A stretch of DNA of 64,000 bases from CAZENU01 sp965117035 (GTDB lineage Bacteria > Chloroflexota > Dehalococcoidia > Lucifugimonadales > CAZENU01), in NCBI GenBank assembly GCA_965117035.1, contig OZ220748.1:2976001-3040000 (forward strand). Direction: 5' to 3'. This document shows, one piece after another, positions 52,267-61,295 of the stretch. Under the pieces are notes generated by a model. The model ran no database searches. It saw only the letters and a list, made by a program, of their open reading frames with translations, and was not told where the DNA came from. Each line of letters opens with the position of its first letter. Positions within the stretch are counted from its first letter, which is position 1. A program made the position numbers and the translations under genes.

Positions 52267-53244
52267 TCAGATCCCGTAAAGATGTTCGACCGCCCTCACG
52301 ACCCGCTCCGGGTACGGGAACGCGGCCCTTTCGAGCTTGCCGTTGTACGGCGTGGGCACGTCGATGCCGCCCACGCGGCCGACGGGGCCGTCGAGGTGGT
52401 CGAAGGCCCGCTCCTGGATGGCGCTGACGAGCTCGCCGGCGAAGCCGCCGGTCTTCCACGTCTCCTCCACCACGATGGCCCGGCTCGTCTTCTTGACCGA
52501 CTCGACTACCGTGTCGACGTCCAGCGGGCGGAGTGTCCTGAGATCCACAACCTCCGCCTCGACCTTCCTCTTCGCGAGCGTCGCGGCCGCGTCCTGCGCC
52601 ACGTGGACCATGCGCCCGTAGCCGACCAGGGTGACGTCGGTCCCTTCGCGCTTGACGGCGGCCTGTCCGAGCGGCACGTCGTACCAGTCATCGGGGACCT
52701 CGCCCCGCCTGTTGTAGAGCAGTGCGTGCTCGGCGAATATGACCGGGTCCTCGTCGGCTATGGACGTGCGCAGCAGCCCCAGCGCGTCGTACGGGTCGGA
52801 CGGCACGGCGACCTTCAGCCCTGGCACCGAGGCGAACCAGCCTTCGAGGCTCTGCGAGTGGGTGGCCGCGAGCTGCGCGCCGCCGCCGGTGACCGTCCTG
52901 ATCACGAGCGGCACGCCGATCTGGCCGTTGGACATGTACCGCAGCTTGGCCGCGTTGTTTACTACCTGGTCCATCGCCAGCAGGATGAAGTTTATCGTCA
53001 TCACCTCGACGATGGGACGGAGCCCGGCCATGGCGGCGCCGACGCCGGCGCCTACGACTACGGACTCGGATATGGGGGTGTCCTTGATGCGCTCCTCGCC
53101 GTACTCCTCTCCCATGCCGCGAGTGACCGCGTACGGCCCCTGGTAGTGGTTGATGTCCTCCCCCATCAGGAAGACGCGCTCGTCGGAGTCGAGCGCCTCC
53201 CGCAGGCCCCTGGCGACCGCCTGTCTGAAGGTGATCTCAGCCAT
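52267..53244 (-). CDS. pdhB: 2-oxoacid dehydrogenase E1 component beta subunit
   Basis: 325 residues. AEITFRQAVARGLREALDSDE, FLMGEDINHYQGPYAVT and GAAMAGLRPIVEVMTINF are signatures of pyruvate/acetoin/branched-chain E1 beta. The C-terminal transketolase-like domain (VDLRTLRPLDVDTVVESV) is complete. It overlaps the E1 alpha stop by eight bases. Works as an alpha2beta2 tetramer; pyruvate versus branched-chain substrate cannot be decided from sequence alone. Confidence 0.92.
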   Translation of the reverse strand: MAEITFRQAVARGLREALDSDERVFLMGEDINHYQGPYAVTRGMGEEYGEERIKDTPISESVVVGAGVGAAMAGLRPIVEVMTINFILLAMDQVVNNAAKLRYMSNGQIGVPLVIRTVTGGGAQLAATHSQSLEGWFASVPGLKVAVPSDPYDALGLLRTSIADEDPVIFAEHALLYNRRGEVPDDWYDVPLGQAAVKREGTDVTLVGYGRMVHVAQDAAATLAKRKVEAEVVDLRTLRPLDVDTVVESVKKTSRAIVVEETWKTGGFAGELVSAIQERAFDHLDGPVGRVGGIDVPTPYNGKLERAAFPYPERVVRAVEHLYGI

Positions 53245-54250
53245 CGGTGGGTTCGCCTTCCGATTGCCGGTCCCGCGGGGCGTATACGTTGTCGTAGAGC
53301 GCCTCGGGGGGCGGGTCGTCGCTCTGTTCGCCGAACCGGACCGCCTCGGCGACAGTTGCCGCGACCTCCGCGTCGATCTCGTCGAGCGCCGCCTGGTCGA
53401 ACAGCCCGTGCTCGAAGATCGTCCTCTTGAACAGCTCGATCGGGTCGCGCTCCCGCCAGTCGTCGACCTCGGAGGAGCCCCGGTACGTTGTCGGGTCTGC
53501 CATGGAGTGGCCGACGAACCTGTAGGTCATCGCTTCCAGGAACACGGGGCCGTCTCCGGAGCGGACCTTTTCGAGCGCCTGTCCGGTCGCCTCCCGGACG
53601 GCGAGGACGTCCATTCCGTCGACCTGGGCGGCCGGAATGCCGTACGTGTCGGCGGCGGTGTAGACGTTCCTGCCCGCCGCGTGGGTGCGCTCGATGTGAG
53701 TTCCCATCCCGTAGAGGTTGTTCTCGAGATAGAACAGCACGGGCAGCCGCCACAGCGCGGCGAGGTTCAGAGACTCGTGGAACTCGCCCTGGTTGACGGC
53801 GCCGTCGCCGAAGAAGCAGACGGCGACGCGCTGCTCGTTCCTGTACTTGCTGGCCAGCGCCAGTCCGACCGCCATGGGCAGGTGGCCGCCCACGATGGCA
53901 TGGCCGCCCATGAAGCCCTTCGCTACGTCGAACAGGTGCATCGACCCGCCCTTGCCGCCGCTGGTCCCGGTCGCCTTGCCCATCAGCTCGGCCATGACGA
54001 GGTTGGGGTGGAGCCCCCGGGCCAGCGCGTGGCCGTGGTCGCGGTAGTGCGTGATGATGTAGTCGTCGTCGTTGAGTACCGAGATGGCGCCTACGGCGAT
54101 CGCCTCCTCGCCGTTGTACTGGTGGAGGAACCCCCGGATCTTGCCCTCCTGGTACGAGCGGCCGCTCTGCTCCTCGAACTGGCGGATCAGCACCATCTGC
54201 CGGTACAGGTCCGCTACGAGGGTCTTGTTCAGGTCGACTGCCAGCGCCAT
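53237..54250 (-). CDS. pdhA: 2-oxoacid dehydrogenase E1 component alpha subunit
   Basis: 337 residues. The thiamine diphosphate motif is FFGDGAVNQGEFHESLNLAA ... PVLFYLENN. The phosphorylation-loop region is ERTHAAGRNVYTAADTYG, and GKATGTSGGKGGSMHLFD is the cofactor-binding start. Decarboxylates the 2-oxoacid and passes the acyl group to E2. Gap of seven bases to lpd. Confidence 0.93.
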   Translation of the reverse strand: MALAVDLNKTLVADLYRQMVLIRQFEEQSGRSYQEGKIRGFLHQYNGEEAIAVGAISVLNDDDYIITHYRDHGHALARGLHPNLVMAELMGKATGTSGGKGGSMHLFDVAKGFMGGHAIVGGHLPMAVGLALASKYRNEQRVAVCFFGDGAVNQGEFHESLNLAALWRLPVLFYLENNLYGMGTHIERTHAAGRNVYTAADTYGIPAAQVDGMDVLAVREATGQALEKVRSGDGPVFLEAMTYRFVGHSMADPTTYRGSSEVDDWRERDPIELFKRTIFEHGLFDQAALDEIDAEVAATVAEAVRFGEQSDDPPPEALYDNVYAPRDRQSEGEPTDG

Positions 54251-54257
54251 TTTCCGC

Positions 54258-55637
54258 CTAGATGTGGATCGCCTCGCCGTCTGCCGCCAGGGCCGCTTCC
54301 TTCACCATCTCCGAGATCGTCGGATGGGGATGGACGAGCCATCCCAGCTCCTTGGTCGTGCTTTCGAGCAGCTTGGCCATCGACAGCTCGCCCAGCAGCT
54401 CCGTGACCTCGGCGCCGATCATGTGGGCGCCGATCACGTCGCCGATCTCCGAGTCGACGACCAGCTTGACCATCCCGTCGGTCTCGCCCATCGCCAACGC
54501 CTTGCCGCTCGCCATCGCGGGGAACTTGCCCGTCCTGACGCTCAGGCCGCGTTCCCTCGCCTGCTCCTCGGTCAGCCCGAAGCTGGCGATCTGCGGCTTG
54601 CAGTACGTTGCCTTGGGCATCGCGTCGTAGTCCAGTGGCATCGGGTCGAGGCCCGCGATCGACTCGACCGCGGTGACGCCCTGCGCCGACGCCACGTGCG
54701 CCAGCGGCATCTTGCCGGTGACGTCGCCCACGGCGTACACGCCGGGCACGTTCGTCGCCATGCTGTCGTCGACAGGAATGTAGCCGCGCTCGGTGGCGAC
54801 GCCGACGCTCTCCAGACCTATGCCGTCGACGTTGCCCTGCGCGCCGACGCCGACGAGCACCCTGTCGCACTCGACGACCGTCTCGCCGCGACCGTTGGAT
54901 ATGGTCACGCGGGCGGCGCCGTTCTCGACGTCAACGCCGTCGACCTGCGAGCCGGTCATGAACTTGATGCCCTGCTTCTTGAAGGAGCGCTCGAGCACCC
55001 GGCTGACCTCCTCGTCCTCCACCGGAACGAGCCGGGGCATCAGCTCGACGATGGTGACCTCGCACCCGTACGAGCGCCACAGGTAGGCGAACTCGACGCC
55101 GATGGCGCCGCCGCCCACGATCACGGCTCGGGCCGGCGCCTCGCGCAGCTCGATAGCCTCGCGGCTGCCGATCACGACCTCGCCGTCAACGGGGACGGCG
55201 TCGAGAGAGCGGGGACGCGCCCCGGTGGCGACGATGACGTTGGTCGCGGTAAGGGTGCGGCCGTCGTCTACCCTGACGGCGCCGTGTCCGCCGAGCGTTC
55301 CGGCGCCCCGCACGTGCTCGACGTTGTTCTTCTGGAGCAGGAAGCCGATCCCGGTCGTCAGCCTCTTGACGACCTGTCGGCTGCGGTCGACGGCCTTGCC
55401 GAAGTCGTACGAGACGTTCTCCGCGGTGATGCCGAAAGTCGCGCCGTTGCGGACGAAGTTGACGATCTCCGCGTTGCGGAGGAGCGCCTTGCTGGGAATG
55501 CAGCCCCAGTTGAGGCAGACGCCGCCGAGCTCGTCCCGCTCGACCACGGCCGTCTTCATGCCAAGCTGGCCGGCCCGGATCGCGGCCACGTATCCGCCGG
55601 GCCCGCTTCCAAGAACTACGAGATCATAGTCTGGCAA
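54258..55637 (-). CDS. lpdA: dihydrolipoyl dehydrogenase (E3)
   Basis: 459 residues from the TTG at 55637, chosen because AGGGGG lies about eight bases upstream and the next codons read PDYDLVVLGSGPGGYVAAIR, the FAD-binding start. The redox-active disulfide is in GGVCLNWGCIPSKALL, the NAD motif is VIVGGGAIGVEFA, and the active-site base is the second histidine of VHPHPTISEM. First gene of the operon lpd - E1 alpha - E1 beta - E2. TAGAAT at 55687-55692, about 50 bases upstream, is a likely -10. Confidence 0.94.
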   Translation of the reverse strand: MPDYDLVVLGSGPGGYVAAIRAGQLGMKTAVVERDELGGVCLNWGCIPSKALLRNAEIVNFVRNGATFGITAENVSYDFGKAVDRSRQVVKRLTTGIGFLLQKNNVEHVRGAGTLGGHGAVRVDDGRTLTATNVIVATGARPRSLDAVPVDGEVVIGSREAIELREAPARAVIVGGGAIGVEFAYLWRSYGCEVTIVELMPRLVPVEDEEVSRVLERSFKKQGIKFMTGSQVDGVDVENGAARVTISNGRGETVVECDRVLVGVGAQGNVDGIGLESVGVATERGYIPVDDSMATNVPGVYAVGDVTGKMPLAHVASAQGVTAVESIAGLDPMPLDYDAMPKATYCKPQIASFGLTEEQARERGLSVRTGKFPAMASGKALAMGETDGMVKLVVDSEIGDVIGAHMIGAEVTELLGELSMAKLLESTTKELGWLVHPHPTISEMVKEAALAADGEAIHI

Positions 55638-55686
55638 ATGGTCTTCCCCCTGGCGGCCCGCCGCCTTCCGGTCGGCGGCCTGCAAC

Positions 55687-55692
55687 ATTCTA
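55687..55692 (-). promoter_or_regulatory. -10 element for the dehydrogenase operon
   Basis: TAGAAT on the minus strand within GTTGTAGAATGTTG, about 50 bases before the lpd start. It is the same hexamer as the extended -10 boxes of gltX and dgt, though without the TGn extension. Confidence 0.4.
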
Positions 55693-55823
55693 CAACATCG
55701 TTCCGAAGACCATAGCGGAACAGCGCGCTGTCGTTGTAGCGGTTGCAGGTTGCGAAAACGCGAGATCGAAGGCGTCCCGCGGCGGTCCGCGGAGCCGGAA
55801 GGCTCCCAGGACGACCTGGCCGT

Positions 55824-56606
55824 CTAGGAGTTCATCTCGTGGATGATGCTGAGGCCGACGAGCGTGAGATCGGGGTTGATCGCGTCGAAGATCGACGCCT
55901 CGCCCTCGATCAGGTCGGCGAGGCCGCCCGTTCCAATTACCTTGCAGCCCCCGCCCAGCTCCTCGTCGAACCTGGCGACCATCCCGCGGACAAGATCGGC
56001 GAACCCCAGCACGAGCCCGGACTGCAGGGCGTGGATCGTGTTCCTGCCTATGGCCGCTTCCGGCCGACCGAGCTCGACGCGCCTGAGCTGCGACGTGTTG
56101 TGGAAGAGCGCGTCCGCGGCGACGGAGATGCCCGGCGCGATGGCCCCGCCGACGTATTCTGCGTCCGCCGAAACGGCGTCGAAGACGGTGCCGGTCCCGA
56201 AGTCGACTATGATCAGCGGCCCGCCGTAGAGCCTCAGCGCGGCGACCGCGTCGGCGATCCGGTCGGCGCCCAGGTCGCGCGGGTTGTCGTAGAGCACCTT
56301 GATGCCCGTCCTGACGCCGGCGCCGACCACCAGGGGCTCGACGTCGAAGTACGTGCGGCTGAGGTCTGTGAACGCGGGAGTCAGGGGAGGCACGACGCTG
56401 CACATCGCCACGGCCGTCAGGTCCGCGGGCTCGATGCCCTTGAGCGCCAGCAGGTCATGGAGCAGCACGCCGTACTCGTCCGGCATCCTGCTGGAGTCGG
56501 TCGCGATGCGCCACGTGGCCGCGGGCCGGTGAGTCGGGGGCTCCGGGCCCGCCTCGAACACGCCGAAGGTGATGTTGGTGTTGCCTATGTCGAGGGCCAG
56601 GAGCAT
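55824..56606 (-). CDS. coaX: type III pantothenate kinase
   Basis: 260 residues. The three phosphate-binding motifs of the ASKHA fold are present: LLALDIGNTNITFGVF at the start, GADRIADAVAALRLYGG in the middle and IIVDFGTGTVFDAVSADAEYVGG. It catalyses the first step of coenzyme A synthesis and is insensitive to CoA feedback. It lies upstream of lpd with a 186-base gap, so it is probably transcribed separately. Confidence 0.95.
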   Translation of the reverse strand: MLLALDIGNTNITFGVFEAGPEPPTHRPAATWRIATDSSRMPDEYGVLLHDLLALKGIEPADLTAVAMCSVVPPLTPAFTDLSRTYFDVEPLVVGAGVRTGIKVLYDNPRDLGADRIADAVAALRLYGGPLIIVDFGTGTVFDAVSADAEYVGGAIAPGISVAADALFHNTSQLRRVELGRPEAAIGRNTIHALQSGLVLGFADLVRGMVARFDEELGGGCKVIGTGGLADLIEGEASIFDAINPDLTLVGLSIIHEMNS

Positions 56607-56651
56607 GACTGTCCGGTGCGCCGGCGGTCGACGCCGGCCCCTGATCGGCGC

Positions 56652-57938
56652 CTATATCGACCCGCGCAGATCGGCTATGTGGGAGACCCTTTCGACCGCT
56701 ATGGAGAAGGCGGCGTCCCGGTACCCGATGCCGTCCCGCTTCACGAGCTCGCTCACGTCGCGGTAGGCCCTGGTCATGATCTTGTCGAGCTCGTCGTTGA
56801 CCCGGGCCTCGTCCCACTGGTGCTGGTAGAGGTTCTGTGTCCACTCGAAGTAGGAGCCGACGACGCCCCCGGCGTTGACCAGGATGTCGGGTAGCGCCTG
56901 TACTCCGAGGTCGGCAAGCACCGCGTCGCCGTCCGGTGTCACGGGGTGGTTCGCGGCCTCGACTACCACCTTGGCCTTCACGCGGTGCGCGTTGCCCCCG
57001 TGCAGCACGCTGCTGATCGCTGCCGGGACGAGGAACTCGCAATCGATCTCCAGCAACTCGTCATTTGTGATGGCGTCCCCGCCCGGGAAGCCCAGGACGG
57101 TTCCCACCTCCTGTTGATGGGCGATGAGGGACGGGATGTCCAGGCCGGACTCCCTGTAGATGCCGCCGTTGACGTCGCTGACCGCGGTGATGCTGCAGCC
57201 CATCTCGTCCGCGAGCCGGGCCACCCACATGCCGACCTGGCCGAACCCCTGCACGGCCACGCGCGCTCCGTCGACTGTCAGGCCGAGGTCCGAGGCCGCC
57301 GCGGCCATCACGTAGACGGCGCCCCGGCCCGGCGCGGAGTCGCGGCCAACGGACCCGCCGAGCTCGACCGGCTTTCCGGTCACCACCGCGGGGGTGTAGC
57401 CGTGGACCTGGCCGTAGGCGTCCATCATCCACGCCATCGTCTGCGAGTTGGTGCCCATGTCCGGCGCCGGGATATCCTGGTTCGGCCCGAGCAGGCTGTC
57501 GATGTTCAGGGTATAGCCGCGTGTCAGGCGGTTGAGCTCGCCCTCGCTCATCGTCTTGGGGTCGCACTGGACGCCGCCCTTGGCGCCGCCGAACGGTATG
57601 CGCACGACGGCGGTCTTCCAGGTCATGAGCGACGCCAGAGCCCTGATCTTGTGCAGGTCGGCCTCGGGGTGGTACCTGGTGCCGCCCTTGTAAGGACCCC
57701 GCATCGCGTTGTGCTGTACCCGGTAACCGTTGAACACCTCGATGCGGCCGTCGTCCATCCTGACGGGCACGGAGACGGTCAGCTCGCGCGCCGGTCGGCG
57801 AAGCACGTCCCTCATGCCGTCGTCGACGCCGACCCGCTCCGCCGCGCGGTCGAAGAAGACGTTGACCGCGTCGAAGGCGGTGAGCTCGGGCTGCACCGCC
57901 ACCGCTGCGCCTATGGGTTTCTCTGTTGTGATTGCCAT
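56652..57938 (-). CDS. gdhA: Glu/Leu/Phe/Val dehydrogenase (glutamate dehydrogenase type)
   Basis: 428 residues from the ATG at 57938 (MAITTEKPIG); the frame is open further but lacks homology. GPYKGGTRYHPEADLHKIRA and VRIPFGGAKGGVQCDP carry the substrate site and the catalytic lysine. VAVQGFGQVGMWVARL is the NAD(P)-binding motif, and SVLHGGNAHRVKAKVVVEAANHP follows it. Interconverts glutamate and 2-oxoglutarate plus ammonium. TATAAT stands only about 7 bases before the start, suggesting a leaderless transcript. Confidence 0.93.
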   Translation of the reverse strand: MAITTEKPIGAAVAVQPELTAFDAVNVFFDRAAERVGVDDGMRDVLRRPARELTVSVPVRMDDGRIEVFNGYRVQHNAMRGPYKGGTRYHPEADLHKIRALASLMTWKTAVVRIPFGGAKGGVQCDPKTMSEGELNRLTRGYTLNIDSLLGPNQDIPAPDMGTNSQTMAWMMDAYGQVHGYTPAVVTGKPVELGGSVGRDSAPGRGAVYVMAAAASDLGLTVDGARVAVQGFGQVGMWVARLADEMGCSITAVSDVNGGIYRESGLDIPSLIAHQQEVGTVLGFPGGDAITNDELLEIDCEFLVPAAISSVLHGGNAHRVKAKVVVEAANHPVTPDGDAVLADLGVQALPDILVNAGGVVGSYFEWTQNLYQHQWDEARVNDELDKIMTRAYRDVSELVKRDGIGYRDAAFSIAVERVSHIADLRGSI

Positions 57939-57944
57939 GCCCCC

Positions 57945-57979
57945 ATTATAGAGCAGCGGCCCACCGGGTCGTTTATACT
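57945..57979. promoter_or_regulatory. divergent -10 elements between gdhA and Gfo/Idh/MocA gene
   Basis: Minus-strand TATAAT at 57945-57950 serves gdhA. Plus-strand TATACT at 57974-57979 serves the gene at 58027. The two boxes are 23 bases apart, so the promoters overlap. No convincing -35 hexamers are visible. Confidence 0.45.
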
Positions 57980-58026
57980 GCGGGCCGGAGAGTCGGCCGC
58001 TCGACCGAGACAGGAGCAAACACACG

Positions 58027-59184
58027 ATGAAAACGTACAGAGTAGCGATTCTTGGATGCCGGGACAGGGGAGGGCACGCCGCCCGCGCCTACGACGCCCA
58101 CGCGAGGACCGAGGTGGTCGGCCTCTGCGACCTGGTCGAGGAGCGCCTGAACGCGCTCGGCGACGAGATCGGGGTCGACGCCAGGTACACCGATCTGGAC
58201 GCGATGATCGAGCAGGTCCAACCCGACATCGTGGCGATACCCACGGGCACGGAGTTCCACTTCCCGCTCTGCATGCGCGTGCTGGAGCACGGCGTCGACA
58301 TCGACGTGGAGAAGCCGGTCACGATCGACCTGGAGCAGGCCGACACGCTGGCCGCGAGGGCCAAAGAGGTCGGCTCGCGGATCGCCGTGCACCACCAGGG
58401 GCGCGTCTCGCCGACCCTCCGTGCGGCTCGGGCCGCTCTCGACGAGGGCAGGATAGGGCGGCTGCGCTACATCTACTCCAGCGGCAAGGGCTACTACGGC
58501 GGCTACGGAATCATGAACATCGCCGTCCACTCGCTGAACAACGTCGCCATGCTGGCGGGCCCGTGCCGCAGCGTCTCCGCGACCGCGGTCACGGCCGGCC
58601 GCTCGATCACGCCGGAGGACGTTGTCCCGTCGCCGACCGGCATGGGCACGATCGCCGGCGAGAACATCACGGCGGTGTTGGAGTTCGACGACAACGTCAC
58701 CGCTTCGCTGCTGCACCACCGGTTCCCCGAGGTGGACACCTCGGGCTCGGGAATGGAGATATACGGCACGGAGGGGCGGCTGTACTGGTCGCACAGCGGG
58801 GTCTGGATCCTGCCGAACCCGCACTTCCGGCCCGATGGCGAGCACGACAGGTGGGAGCCACTCGAGACGCGGGTCCCGGACGGCTTCGACCCCGAAGGCA
58901 CGGCCAGGCTGGACGAGTACTGCTACGTCGACGAGTACGTGAGGGCGCTGGACGAGGGCCGCGAGCACGAGAGCAACATGGCGGCGGCGCACCACGTTCT
59001 GGAGATCATGATGGGCATCTTCGAGTCGGCGGCGTACCGCCGGCGGATCGATCTCCCGCAGTCCGGACGCGACCACCCGCTGGTGCGCTGGCGGCGCGAG
59101 CACGGCCTGGGCGACCCGTCGCCGATGCCACGGCCGTACGACGAGTGGCTGGAGGCCGAGGACAGGCGCCTCGGCAGGAGCTAG
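58027..59184 (+). CDS. Gfo/Idh/MocA family oxidoreductase
   Basis: 385 residues. An N-terminal Rossmann fold (VAILGCRDRGGHAARAYDAH) and the family signature VEKPVTIDLEQADTLA (E-K-P) are present, with a C-terminal beta-sheet dimerisation domain containing GYGIMNIAVHSLNN. The family oxidises or reduces sugars, inositols and similar polyols with NAD(P). The C-terminal ~25 residues (ARPYDEWLEAEDRRLGRS-like) are common in marine members. AGGAG lies upstream of the ATG. Confidence 0.9.
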   Translation: MKTYRVAILGCRDRGGHAARAYDAHARTEVVGLCDLVEERLNALGDEIGVDARYTDLDAMIEQVQPDIVAIPTGTEFHFPLCMRVLEHGVDIDVEKPVTIDLEQADTLAARAKEVGSRIAVHHQGRVSPTLRAARAALDEGRIGRLRYIYSSGKGYYGGYGIMNIAVHSLNNVAMLAGPCRSVSATAVTAGRSITPEDVVPSPTGMGTIAGENITAVLEFDDNVTASLLHHRFPEVDTSGSGMEIYGTEGRLYWSHSGVWILPNPHFRPDGEHDRWEPLETRVPDGFDPEGTARLDEYCYVDEYVRALDEGREHESNMAAAHHVLEIMMGIFESAAYRRRIDLPQSGRDHPLVRWRREHGLGDPSPMPRPYDEWLEAEDRRLGRS

Positions 59185-59262
59185 GGGACGGGCTCGAGGC
59201 CCGACGCCAAGCGGGATCGCCTCCGGGCCGCCGGACGCGCCGCGCGACCCATTTCAAACCTC

Positions 59263-60996
59263 TTGGGGGGAGCATTGCTGCGCCAGGTGCTGGCCGTCAC
59301 GCAGGACGGTGCGTTCAAGCTGACGTTCGCGGCGCTGGTGATCGCCGCAGCGATGTTCGCGACCGTACACCCCTCCCGGCACAACATCTCGACGGTAGAG
59401 ATCTCGGTCGTGCTTGCGCTCGGGATGGTCGTCAGCGGCGTCCTGTTGCCTGGTGCCCAGTCGCTCGCGCTGCGGCACAGGACTGCCGCTAACGCGGCGC
59501 TGGCGGTCGTGACGCTCGCGTCCGTGTTCACCGTATACCTGGTGCACACGGAGCTTTACTACCCGCAGAACAGACTGGTGCTGGCGGGGGTCTGCGCCGC
59601 TGCGCTGTTCGGGTTATTCGTTGCGTTCCAGGTCATCGACGAACGCCGCTGGGGCGGCGTCGCACTCTCCGCAGCGGCACTGGCCGGGGTGTCGCTGCCC
59701 CTCTGCCCGGACGTGATCAGGGGACTCGCGCAGCCGGGAGGCTTGCTATCGCTGGACGATCCCAGGCTATGGCTTGCCGTGGCCGGAGTATCCGGCGCCG
59801 GGCTGCTCGTCCTGTTCGCGTTCTCGCGGGCAGTGGACGAATCGCTCTGGGGATTGACCGCACTCCTGGCGGTCGTGGCGTTCGGCATCACGGCAATCGC
59901 CTGGACTGGCCTCCAGGTCGAACGGCGGTTTGTGGCGGGCGACGCCTGGAAGAAGCACGAGGAGGTCCAACCCGTCAGATTCGAAGAGACCCCGAACGTT
60001 TACTTCGTCGGTTTCGACTCGATCGTCCCCGCGACCATCATGCAGAGGTACCTGGAGGTCGAGACGACGGACTTTCACACGACGTTCGACCGGGAGGCCC
60101 GTCGCTTCCGGAACCTGTTTGCCAACAGCGTGTCGTCGTACTGGTCGCTGAACACGATCATGTCCCTGGACCAGGACATTTTCCTGGCCGGGAACACGCC
60201 GAGCTACTTCGTGCGCACCCCGAGCTACTTCGCGGGCAACGATCTCAGCCCGCTGGTATGGATCATGCGGGAGAACGGGTACGAGACCACGTCCATGTAC
60301 GAGAACACCTACTTCGGACACACCAAGGGCCCGCACATCGACAACTATCTCGTCAGCGGCAAGTTCGGGGGCCTGTGCAGACTGTTGGACGAGGATGTGA
60401 GGCGGTGGGCCTTCTGGGGGTACTGCGGCATTGTGGACGCCGGCCGGGGCGAGGGGGCCGACGCCTCTCCCGGCGATTTCCTGGTGAGGCAGCTGGCCGA
60501 GGCAGGCGGCAGGGCTACGCCTCAGTTCGTGATCGCTCACCTCTACCTGCCGGGCCACACGTCAGAGCGATTCCGGTACGATGATACGGAGAACAGACGC
60601 CGCTTTGCCGAGGAGTACCGCGCGGGAGCTGACAGAGCGGCGCTCTACCTGGGGCAGATCATCGAGCACGTCAGAATCAACGATCCGACCGCCGTGCTGT
60701 TCGTGTTCGGCGATCACGGGATGTACGTCTCGAGAGGAGCCGAGGTCGAGGACGACCCCGCATTCTACCTGGGGGACCGGTTCCCTGTCCTGGGCGGCGT
60801 ATACCCGCCCGACAGGTGCTCGGAGTACTTCGACGAGGCGGAGGCCAAGGGCTACATGACGACCCTGGATGCGGTCCACGCGATACTCGGCTGCCTGTCG
60901 GGCGGGCAGTCCGCGCTGCTGGAGCCGAGACATGACCGGTTCCTGGAGGGGCTCGAAGAGCACGACTACGACTACCGCGAGTTCCTCTATGAGTAG
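59263..60996 (+). CDS. membrane-anchored sulfatase/phosphoglycerol-transferase-like protein
   Basis: About 577 residues. Six hydrophobic segments (roughly 15-215) precede an alkaline-phosphatase-superfamily domain that begins PNVYFVGFDSIVPATIM. The metal site is suggested by FDSI near the start and FVFGDHGMYVSRG near the end; the nucleophile is expected in FANSVSSYWSLNTIMS. Such proteins modify or synthesise envelope glycopolymers, as in lipoteichoic-acid synthases. The start is uncertain: TTG at 59263 has no Shine-Dalgarno, TTG at 59275 follows GGGGGGAG closely, and GTG at 59287 is a further option. Confidence 0.8.
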   Translation: MGGALLRQVLAVTQDGAFKLTFAALVIAAAMFATVHPSRHNISTVEISVVLALGMVVSGVLLPGAQSLALRHRTAANAALAVVTLASVFTVYLVHTELYYPQNRLVLAGVCAAALFGLFVAFQVIDERRWGGVALSAAALAGVSLPLCPDVIRGLAQPGGLLSLDDPRLWLAVAGVSGAGLLVLFAFSRAVDESLWGLTALLAVVAFGITAIAWTGLQVERRFVAGDAWKKHEEVQPVRFEETPNVYFVGFDSIVPATIMQRYLEVETTDFHTTFDREARRFRNLFANSVSSYWSLNTIMSLDQDIFLAGNTPSYFVRTPSYFAGNDLSPLVWIMRENGYETTSMYENTYFGHTKGPHIDNYLVSGKFGGLCRLLDEDVRRWAFWGYCGIVDAGRGEGADASPGDFLVRQLAEAGGRATPQFVIAHLYLPGHTSERFRYDDTENRRRFAEEYRAGADRAALYLGQIIEHVRINDPTAVLFVFGDHGMYVSRGAEVEDDPAFYLGDRFPVLGGVYPPDRCSEYFDEAEAKGYMTTLDAVHAILGCLSGGQSALLEPRHDRFLEGLEEHDYDYREFLYE

Positions 60997-61282
60997 GGCG
61001 CTACCGACAATGCTGGCCGCGGCCGTGTTCGCCATGGCGCTCGTTCAGCCTGACGCTGCGCTGGCCTACGGTGGCGAGGCGGCCGCCCACCGGACGGAGA
61101 GCGGGGTCGACGTGCTGATGGCCTACGTGGACCCGGGTGCGGCGGGTTTCGTCATCGTCACGGTGCTGGGGTTCGTCTCGGCCATCGGCTACACGGCGCG
61201 GGCGTACCTCGGCCGGCTGCTGCGGCTCGTGCCGGGCGACGGTCGGCGCGGGCGCCGGGACGAGCGCGACGACGGGTCGTGA
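60989..61282 (+). CDS. small secreted/membrane protein of sulfatase cluster
   Basis: 97 residues from the ATG at 60989, which overlaps the sulfatase stop by eight bases. A signal peptide or helix (LPTMLAAAVFAMALVQPDAALA), a short outer part with YVDPGAAGFVIVTVLG as a second membrane helix, and a basic cytoplasmic tail. Small proteins with this Y-x-D-P-G(A/S) helix start commonly sit beside alkaline-phosphatase-superfamily envelope enzymes. Role unknown, probably a partner. Confidence 0.75.
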   Translation: MSRALPTMLAAAVFAMALVQPDAALAYGGEAAAHRTESGVDVLMAYVDPGAAGFVIVTVLGFVSAIGYTARAYLGRLLRLVPGDGRRGRRDERDDGS

Positions 61283-61295
61283 GGGCGCGGGCATA

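Noticed and set aside
56946..59492. 848-codon plus-strand frame across gdhA and the Gfo/Idh/MocA gene
   Set aside because: Overlaps two well-supported genes in other frames, is Arg/Gly/Ala-rich, and has no domain.
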